Shown here: piece by piece, positions 31,138-37,800 of the stretch | How positions within the stretch are numbered: the stretch's first letter is position 1 | How the letters are laid out: the number at the start of each line of letters is the position of its first letter | Source: Calditrichia bacterium | GTDB lineage: Bacteria > Calditrichota > Calditrichia > Calditrichales > J004 | Reading direction: 5' to 3' | DNA: 45,722 bases | Assembly: GCA_027006055.1 (NCBI GenBank) | Contig: JALTKX010000204.1 | Coordinates: forward strand, 1-45,722 | Made by a program: the position numbers and the translations under genes | The notes under the pieces: model-generated | What the model was told of the DNA's origin: nothing | Database searches by the model: none | The model's input: only the letters and a program-made list of their open reading frames with translations

Positions 31138-31575
31138 ATGAACGGCATATTGCAATTTGGCGACGGCGCGACTCCGATTACTTACAAATACTTAGGTACA
31201 GTGCGCCCGAACAAAAAAAGATCATTTGCCATTAATGCGGTTAAGGGCTCCAATCGTGCGGGAGAGCCGGAAATAATAGGCTTTAAAGTCGTTGTAGAAG
31301 CTATCGCAAAGGATTTAGAGAGCACTTTCCTTGACAGTGATCAACATAATTTCCGTATAATCTATCCAGACAGCCTTGAAATGATTGAGCTGGGACTTAG
31401 GTACTATATTATAGACTATGACGGCCTCCTAAAGCGTCATGGTATAGAGTATCACACAATAAGATTAGAGTTTATTATACCGGTTAGCCAGCTTAAAACA
31501 TACAAAAACAGAGTGCCTTTGCCCGCATCTGAGGGTGGTGTTGTCCTTGAGGATAGTGACATTTATCTGTCCTAA
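31138..31575 (+). CDS. terminal tail protein, unknown
   Basis: A 145-residue protein starting two bases after the previous stop, the last gene of the prophage. It is beta-rich (QFGDGATPITYKYLG, FRIIYPDSLEMIELGLRYYI) and resembles distal tail or fibre-connector proteins in composition only. It ends 54 bp before the proposed right prophage end. No family was recognised. Confidence 0.55.
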   Translation: MNGILQFGDGATPITYKYLGTVRPNKKRSFAINAVKGSNRAGEPEIIGFKVVVEAIAKDLESTFLDSDQHNFRIIYPDSLEMIELGLRYYIIDYDGLLKRHGIEYHTIRLEFIIPVSQLKTYKNRVPLPASEGGVVLEDSDIYLS

Positions 31576-31604
31576 AAATGCGCGGTTTTTTTCAAGTAAC
31601 ATAT

Positions 31605-31634
31605 ATTGGTAGTTTATTAGATTATCTCAGTTTT
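31605..31634. promoter_or_regulatory. right prophage end
   Basis: GTTTATTAGATTATCTCA ends at 31629 and reads on the opposite strand as TGAGATAATCTAATAAAC, matching the left end (TGAGATAA, 3 extra bases, TCTAAT). Beyond it the sequence (GTTTTGTGATTTG) has no similarity to the left flank. The nearest inner copy at the left end (2523-2537) is even closer in sequence. Confidence 0.6.
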
Positions 31635-31666
31635 GTGATTTGATTTTCGCGGTTTGGTATAGAACC

Positions 31667-31683
31667 GGTCGCAAATTGCGACC
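31667..31683. repeat. 17-bp palindrome upstream of the ORF6N gene
   Basis: GGTCGCAAATTGCGACC is a perfect palindrome around one central base, 24 bp before the ORF6N start. Its 13-bp core recurs inside that gene at 31927-31939 in codons for S-Q-I-A. It may be an operator for the ORF6N protein or a sequence duplicate from the gene. No promoter is clear here. Confidence 0.5.
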
Positions 31684-31707
31684 ATAAAAATATTACAGGT
31701 AAAAATA

Positions 31708-32613
31708 ATGGCAAACCGTAATAAGGAAATAGTCGTTTACAATACAAACTTTATTCAAAAAAAGATATACACGATCCGCGGTATGCAGGTGATGCTTGAT
31801 GAAGATTTATCTATGTTATACGGTGTTGAAACGAGAAGGTTGAATGAACAAGTAAAAAGAAATATCGAACGATTTCCTGAAAAATTCATGTTCCGCTTAT
31901 CCAAAGAAGAATACAGAAACTTGATGTCGCAAATTGCGATATCAAGTCCTGGGCACGGGGGAAGAAGAAAACTCCCTTATGCCTTTACCGAACAAGGCGT
32001 GGCCATGCTCTCCGCCGTGTTGCGCAGCGAAACCGCGGTAAAAGTAAGCATTCGTATTATGGAAGCGTTTGTCGCCATGCGCCGCTTTATGCTGACTAAT
32101 GCGCAAATATTTCAAAGGCTAGATACGCTGGAAATGAAACAAGTTGAAACCGATAAAAAAGTGGATCAGGTTTTATCGGCTATTGAAATGAAAAAAATCC
32201 AACCCAAACAGGGCGTCTTTTTTAACGGGCAGATTTTTGATGCCTACAAGTTCGTTTCCGGGCTGGTGCGTAAAGCCAATACATCTATTTTACTGATTGA
32301 CAATTATATCGATGAAACCGTTTTAGACCTTTTCAGCAAAAAGAAAAAGAATGTTAAAGTGACAATATTTACCGGCAAAATTAACAAAGACCTGGAACTG
32401 GACGCCAAAAAATTCAACGCTCAGTATCCAACCCTTGAGATAAAGAAATTCAGCAAAGCCCACGATCGCTTTTTGATTATTGATGATAAAAATGTTTACC
32501 ACTTTGGCGCGTCGCTGAAGGATTTGGGCAAAAAGTGGTTCGCCTTTTCCAAGATGGATAAATCGGCGTTTGCGTTGATGGAAAATTTGAAAAAGGTGAT
32601 GGGCGATGAGTGA
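31708..32613 (+). CDS. ORF6N-domain protein with PLD-like C-terminus
   Basis: A 301-residue protein. The N-terminal ORF6N DNA-binding domain covers about residues 15-105 (KKIYTIRGMQVMLDEDLSML, RFPEKFMFRLSKEEY, FTEQGVAMLSAVLRSE). A short coiled linker follows, then a phospholipase-D-like domain (about 175-300) with SILLIDNYIDETVL and HDRFLIIDD, a variant of the HxK motif. Proteins of this type are common passengers in type I R-M operons, where their role is not known. ATG 31708 is the first gene after the prophage; its 3' end overlaps the next open frame. Confidence 0.85.
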   Translation: MANRNKEIVVYNTNFIQKKIYTIRGMQVMLDEDLSMLYGVETRRLNEQVKRNIERFPEKFMFRLSKEEYRNLMSQIAISSPGHGGRRKLPYAFTEQGVAMLSAVLRSETAVKVSIRIMEAFVAMRRFMLTNAQIFQRLDTLEMKQVETDKKVDQVLSAIEMKKIQPKQGVFFNGQIFDAYKFVSGLVRKANTSILLIDNYIDETVLDLFSKKKKNVKVTIFTGKINKDLELDAKKFNAQYPTLEIKKFSKAHDRFLIIDDKNVYHFGASLKDLGKKWFAFSKMDKSAFALMENLKKVMGDE

Positions 32614-32622
32614 AGATGGATT

Positions 32623-32645
32623 TTCGATTTTCGATTGGGGATTTT
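32623..32645 (+). repeat. left copy of 23-bp direct repeat flanking the four-helix-bundle gene
   Basis: A 23-bp element built on GATTTTCGATT. Its partner at 33023-33045 differs at one position only (G or C after TTCGATTGG). The copies are exactly 400 bp apart and bracket the four-helix-bundle gene. Confidence 0.8.
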
Positions 32646-32648
32646 GTG

Positions 32649-33005
32649 ATGGATAAAGAAGATATCAAAAAAAGAACTAAAAAGTTGGCTATTCAGATTA
32701 TAGAATTTTGCGATACTTTGCCAAGACAAACAAAGTATTTTGTCATTGAAAAGCAACTAATACGTTCGGCAACTTCTGTCGGCGCCAATTATCGTGCCGC
32801 CTGTCGTGGAAAATCTAAAGCAGATTTTATCGCTAAATTAGGCATTGTAGAAGAAGAAGCGGACGAAACGCTTTATTGGTTGGAATTGATCGTTGAATTG
32901 GATAATCATTATCGTGAAAGAGTAACTCCACTGTACAAAGAAATGAATGAAATACTTTCTATTGTTGTGGCAAGCAAGAAGACGGCAAGGAAAAACAAAA
33001 AATAG
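32649..33005 (+). CDS. four-helix-bundle protein (S23/23S rRNA intervening-sequence family)
   Basis: A 118-residue helical protein. It shows the family hallmarks LAIQIIEFCDTLP, KQLIRSATSVGANYRAACRG, KADFIAKLGIVEEEADETLYWLEL (in two pieces) and a basic tail. Relatives were first known as the ORF in intervening sequences of bacterial 23S rRNA genes and form pentamers. The function is unknown, but nucleic-acid binding is often suggested. ATG 32649 (MDKEDIKK) is preferred over the open-frame ATG at 32610, which would translate the left direct repeat. The gene lies between 23-bp direct repeats, as if inserted as a cassette between ORF6N and hsdS. Confidence 0.88.
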   Translation: MDKEDIKKRTKKLAIQIIEFCDTLPRQTKYFVIEKQLIRSATSVGANYRAACRGKSKADFIAKLGIVEEEADETLYWLELIVELDNHYRERVTPLYKEMNEILSIVVASKKTARKNKK

Positions 33006-33022
33006 ATTTACGATTTAGGATC

Positions 33023-33045
33023 TTCGATTTTCGATTGGCGATTTT
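33023..33045 (+). repeat. right copy of 23-bp direct repeat flanking the four-helix-bundle gene
   Basis: Partner of 32623-32645 with one mismatch. It lies in the gap before hsdS, which also carries further degenerate GATTT(T/A)CGATT units (33003-33055). Confidence 0.8.
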
Positions 33046-33062
33046 CGATTTGAAGGAATTTT

Positions 33063-34274
33063 ATGAAGGACAATTGGAAAACATATAAAATTAAAGATGT
33101 TGTTGAAGTTGTTATGGGACAATCCCCACCTTCAATTACATACAATGACAAAAAAAATGGATTACCTTTTTATCAAGGCGTTGTTGATTTTGGAAGAAGA
33201 TTTGTTAATGAAAGGATTTATTGTACTGAACCAAAAAAAATAATAGATGAAAACTTTGTATTATTAAGTGTAAGAGCGCCTGTCGGAAAAGTTAATCTAA
33301 CAAAACGAAAATGTGCAATCGGGCGGGGAAATGCTGGACTTAGAATGAAAAATGGTGAAAAATTATTTTTATTCTATTTACTAAAGTATTATGAAGATAA
33401 TTTTCATTCGAATTCAGAAGGAACGGTATTTTCTTCCATAAACAAATCGACAATCGAAAATCTCGAAATCGAAATTCCTCCTGTTTCCGAGCAAAAAGCC
33501 ATTGCCGCGGTACTCTCCAGCCTGGATGACAAAATAGACCTATTGCACCGCCAAAACAAAACCCTGGAAGCCCTGGCCGAAACCCTGTTCCGGCAGTGGT
33601 TCATCGAACCCTTCGACCCCGCTCAGGGCGGGAAAGCGCAGGATGATTGGGAAGAAGTTAGTCTATTTGATGCAATTGAATTAGTAGGTGGTGGCACTCC
33701 TAAAACATCCATCTCTGATTATTGGAATGGAAATATCAATTGGCTATCTGGCGGTGATATAGCAGCGAGTCATAAAGGGATTATTGTACATACTGAAAAA
33801 ACAATCACGGAAAAGGGATTAGAAAATAGTTCAACTAAGTTATTACCTGAATTTTCTACAGTTATATCTGCACGGGGAACAGTTGGTAAATACTGCATAT
33901 TATCTAAGCCAATGGCTTTTAGTCAATCAAACTATGGAATAAAACCCAAATTTTCAGATTGCTATTTTTTTACATATCTATTGATAGCGCATTCTGTTGA
34001 AGAGTTAAAGTCAGCTGCCTATGGAAGTGTCTTTGATACGATTACAACAAATACATTCAAAGAACACATGCTATCTCTCCCAAAACCAGAAGTCATTAAG
34101 GATTTTGAAAATGAAGTGAAGCCATTATTTAAAAAAATATTAAATAACCAATTACAAATCCGCACGCTGGAAAAACTGCGCGACACCTTGCTGCCGAAGT
34201 TGATGAGCGGGGAAGTGCAGGTGAAAATGTCTGAACCACAGATGGGCGCAGATGAATTGATTGCGCAGATGTAA
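33063..34274 (+). CDS. hsdS: type I R-M specificity subunit HsdS
   Basis: A 403-residue subunit that reads the bipartite target sequence. Two target-recognition domains are present: the first about 1-140 (VEVVMGQSPPSITYND to IENLEIEIPPVSEQKAI), then a conserved helix (LDDKIDLLHRQNKTLEALAE), and the second about 193-355 (AIELVGGGTPKTSISDYW to HMLSLPKPE), then a closing helix (LRDTLLPKLMSGEV). The recognition domains are AT-rich and the helices GC-richer, a common sign of domain shuffling. The linker after FRQWFIE carries an extra PFDPAQGGKAQDD. GAAGGAATTTT precedes ATG 33063. Confidence 0.93.
   Translation: MKDNWKTYKIKDVVEVVMGQSPPSITYNDKKNGLPFYQGVVDFGRRFVNERIYCTEPKKIIDENFVLLSVRAPVGKVNLTKRKCAIGRGNAGLRMKNGEKLFLFYLLKYYEDNFHSNSEGTVFSSINKSTIENLEIEIPPVSEQKAIAAVLSSLDDKIDLLHRQNKTLEALAETLFRQWFIEPFDPAQGGKAQDDWEEVSLFDAIELVGGGTPKTSISDYWNGNINWLSGGDIAASHKGIIVHTEKTITEKGLENSSTKLLPEFSTVISARGTVGKYCILSKPMAFSQSNYGIKPKFSDCYFFTYLLIAHSVEELKSAAYGSVFDTITTNTFKEHMLSLPKPEVIKDFENEVKPLFKKILNNQLQIRTLEKLRDTLLPKLMSGEVQVKMSEPQMGADELIAQM
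33611..33645 (+). repeat. short palindromic in-frame insert in the hsdS linker
   Basis: CCCGC-TCAGG-GCGGG forms a 5-bp hairpin inside the codons PFDPAQGGKAQ, between the central helix and the second recognition domain. The peptide PFD-AQG recurs in translated repeats of several FCB genomes, as I recall. In a variable linker, so the case for an insert is moderate. Confidence 0.45.
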
Positions 34275-34367
34275 AAACATTTGAAAGTAGCGGGTTTAAT
34301 AAAATGAAATGGATACAATATTTGATAAATTTTTTTGAAAATCTGTGTAATCCGAAAATCATAACAT

Positions 34368-34388
34368 AATCTGCGGTTCAGACAATGG
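34368..34388 (+). repeat. left copy of 21-bp direct repeat flanking the GxxExxY gene
   Basis: A 21-bp sequence beginning AATCTGCGG and ending GACAATGG, identical to 34841-34861; the unit length is 473 bp. The ATG of the GxxExxY gene lies at the end of this copy. Confidence 0.9.
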
Positions 34389-34795
34389 GTGAAGAATATA
34401 AATATAAAGATTTAACCCATAAAATCATCGGTTGCGCCATGGCGGTTCATAATACGCTGGGCAATGGGTTCCAGGAGGTTATCTATCAAAGGGCCCTGGC
34501 GATTGAGCTGGCGCAGGCCGGGCTTGACTTTCAACGGGAATTGGCAATGCCCATCTTTTACAAGGAACAGCAGATCGGTACCCGACGGGTTGATTTTCTT
34601 GTTGAAAATAAAATTATGGTTGAATTAAAAGCCATTACCCAGCTCGAAAAAGTTCACCTGGCTCAAGCACTAAATTATTTGGAAGCATACAAACTGGAAA
34701 TTGGTTTATTGATAAATTTTGGCAACACTTCACTGCAATTCAAAAGAATTATCAATGAACGGAAATTGAAACGAAGTAAAGAATCAAAGGAATAA
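34385..34795 (+). CDS. GxxExxY protein (PD-(D/E)xK_3 nuclease-like)
   Basis: A 136-residue protein of the GxxExxY family. The name-giving motif is GNGFQEVIY near residues 27-35 (G-x-x-E-x-x-Y inside), followed by ALAIELAQAGLDFQRE and the nuclease-like core RRVDFLVENKIMVELKAI, with Asp and Glu-x-Lys in the positions of PD-(D/E)xK enzymes. Such genes occur singly in many genomes and their role is unknown. It separates hsdS from hsdR and lies between identical 21-bp direct repeats, so it looks like a late insertion. The C-terminal tail is basic. Confidence 0.9.
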   Translation: MGEEYKYKDLTHKIIGCAMAVHNTLGNGFQEVIYQRALAIELAQAGLDFQRELAMPIFYKEQQIGTRRVDFLVENKIMVELKAITQLEKVHLAQALNYLEAYKLEIGLLINFGNTSLQFKRIINERKLKRSKESKE

Positions 34796-34840
34796 AATCT
34801 GCAACCCCCTGAATCAGCGGAATCAAATAATCTGCGCTCC

Positions 34841-34861
34841 AATCTGCGGTTCAGACAATGG
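34841..34861 (+). repeat. right copy of 21-bp direct repeat flanking the GxxExxY gene
   Basis: Identical to 34368-34388, ending 10 bp before the hsdR start. The ATG in this copy (ATGGATGTTCAAG) runs into hsdR's leader, so the repeat seems to represent the original hsdR upstream sequence. Confidence 0.9.
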
Positions 34862-34871
34862 ATGTTCAAGA

Positions 34872-37800
34872 ATGAAAAAAATAACCGAGTCCGACATCGA
34901 AACTTTAGCTATTGAATTACTGGAATCCCTTGGCTATCAATACATCTACGGCCCGGACATCGCCCCTGATGGCGACCGGCCGGAACGTTCATCTTTTGAA
35001 GATGTGCTTCTTCTGGAACGGCTGCAAACTTCCCTGCGGCGCATCAATCCCACGTTGCCCTCTTCGGCCATCGAAGACGCCGTCAAACACATTCAGCGCA
35101 TCCATTCCCCGGAACTGATTACGAACAACGAAACCTTTCACCGCATGCTCACCGAAGGCGTCAAGGTCAGCTATCAAAAGGATGGCAAAGAACGCGGCGA
35201 CCTGGTCTGGCCGGTGGATTTTAAAAATCCCGAAAACAACGATTTTGTGGTCTGCAACCAATTCACGGTTATTGAGAACAATATCAACAAACGTCCGGAC
35301 GTCATTCTTTTTGTCAACGGTCTGCCGCTGGTGGTCATCGAACTGAAAAATCCGGCCGATGAAAACGCCACGGTCAAATCGGCTTTTAAACAGATTCAAA
35401 CCTACAAAAGCGCCATACCGTCTCTGTTTACCTACAACGGTTTTTGCGTCATATCCGACGGTCTGGAAGCGCGCGCCGGAACCATTTCTTCGGGCTACAG
35501 CCGTTTTATGGCCTGGAAAACGGCTGATGGCAAAAAGGAAGCGTCGCCGCTTATCGGGCAATTGGAAACGCTGATCAAAGGCATGCTCAATAAGGAAACC
35601 TTGCTGGACTTGATCCGCTATTTCATCGTTTTCGAAAGGAATAAAAAGGAAGATTTGAAGACCGGCATTACCAACGTTGAAACCGTTAAAAAGCTGGCCG
35701 CCTACCACCAGTATTACGCGGTGAACCGGGCGGTGGAATCCACCCTGCGCGCAGCAAACTATTCCCCTCCTTTGGAGGGGTGGCAGACGAAGTCTGCCGG
35801 GGTGGTAAATTCTCCTTCTGTGGAAGAGCGCCAGACGAAGTCTGCCGGGGTGGTAAATTCTCCTTCTGTGGAAGAGCGCCAGACGAAGTCTGCCGGGGTG
35901 GTAAATTCTCCTTCTGTTGAAAAGCACCAGACGAAGTCTTACGGGGTGGTTAAAACCCCTCCGTCGGAGAGTGGCTATACACAATCAGGCGGCGTGGAAC
36001 CTCCCTCACCTTCAGAAGGATCATCAAAAACCGGAAAAATCAAAAGAAACTCCAAAAACTATTTTAGCCTTCCCTACAATCCCAAATTAAAAGAAAGAGC
36101 CAGGGAATTGCGGAAAGCAGGCAATCTTTCCGAAGTGCTTCTCTGGCAACATTTAAATAAAAAACAGTTCAAAGGATATGATTTTGACCGTCAAAAAATC
36201 ATCGGAAATTATATCGTCGATTTTTATTGCGGTAATTGTAATGTGGTTATTGAAGTAGATGGTAGCAGTCATTTGGACAAGCAAGAATATGACGAAGCGC
36301 GTGACCGTTTCTTGGAATCCCTGGGACTAACAGTTATTCATATTCCGGCGAAAGATGTTCTTAAACGGTTGGATAGTGTGTTGGAAATGCTTCACCACCA
36401 CCCTGCATTGACGGGCTCTGGTGACCAGGGCGTAAAAGACCTCCCCGCCCTAAAGGGCACCGGTGCTCAAGGTGTAAATGACCACCCCGCCCTAAAGGGC
36501 ACCCCTCCAACGGAGGGGAATTTGGTAAAGGAAGCGCCGGAGAGTTATGGGGTACCGGGGGTAAGTTTGCAACCCACCGGCGACCGACGCGGCGGCGTGG
36601 TCTGGCACACGCAGGGCAGCGGCAAATCACTTTCCATGGTTTTTTATACCGGAAAGATCGTATTAAAACTGGACAACCCGACCATCGTCGTCATTACCGA
36701 CCGCAACGATCTGGACGATCAGCTCTTTGATACTTTTGCCGCATCCAAACAATTGCTGCGTCAGGAACCGGTTCAGGCAAAAAATCGCGGGCATCTCAAA
36801 GAACTGTTAAAAGTTGCTTCCGGCGGCATTGTGTTTACCACCATTCAGAAATTCCAGCCGGACCCGCCTGCGCGTGGAAGCACGCGGGCAGGTGAAGGCA
36901 ATGTGTATGAAGAACTCTCGGGACGCAGGAACATCGTGGTGATTGCCGACGAAGCGCACCGCACCCAATATGGCTTTAAAGCCAAAACGATTGATGATAA
37001 AGATGAAGGTGGCAACGTCATCGGCAAAAAAACGGTTTACGGTTTTGCCAAATACCTGCGCGACGCCCTGCCCAATGCCACCTATTTGGGATTTACCGGC
37101 ACGCCCATCGAAAAAACCGATAAAAACACGCCTGCCGTTTTCGGTAATTATATTGATATTTACGATATCGCCATGGCTGTGGAAGACGGCGCAACGGTGC
37201 GTATTTTTTATGAAAGCCGTCTGGCGAAAATTCATTTGAGCGAAGAAGGCAAACGTTTGGTTAAGGAACTGGACGAAGAACTTAAAAAAGATGATCTCAG
37301 CGAAACGCAAAAAGCCAAAGCCAAATGGACGCAGCTGGAAGCGCTGGTCGGCAGTAAAGACCGCGTGAAGCGTGTTGCCAAAGATATCGTTTCCCACTTT
37401 GAAGCGCGGCAGGAAGTTTTTGAAGGCAAAGGGATGATCGTCGCCATGTCGCGCCGCATCGCTGTTGAACTGTATGATGAAATTATCAAACTGCGTCCGC
37501 AATGGCACAGCGACGACCTGAGCAAAGGCGCCATCAAAGTGGTAATGACGGCGGCGTCTTCCGATGGCCCGGAACTGGCCAAACACCATACCACCAAAGA
37601 ACAGCGCCGCGCCCTGGCCGACCGCATGAAAGACCCGCAGGACGAAATGAAACTGGTGATTGTGCGGGATATGTGGCTGACCGGCTTTGACGTGCCCTGC
37701 CTGCACACGCTTTATATCGATAAACCCATGCAGGGGCACAACCTGATGCAGGCCATTGCCCGTGTCAATCGCGTTTACAAAGACAAACCCGGCGGCTTGA

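Larger units (their letters stand above)
2458..31629 (+). mobile_element. Mu-type transposable prophage
   Basis: About 29.2 kb lying between hsdM and the rest of the hsd operon. It carries a DDE transposase of the MuA type, a MuB-type ATPase, Gam, GemA/DUF1018 and virion genes of the Mu/B3/D3112 groups. Proposed ends follow the 5'-TG...CA-3' rule: left TGAGATAAAAATCTAAT at 2458 and right ATTAGATTATCTCA ending at 31629, which are inverted matches apart from a 3-nt insertion. Further copies of the TGAGATAA motif lie just inside the left end, as expected for transposase sites. No 5-bp target duplication is visible at these ends (GGGGG against GTTTT), so the exact borders are uncertain by some tens of bases. 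No sheath gene was recognised, so a siphovirus-like virion is likely. Confidence 0.85.
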
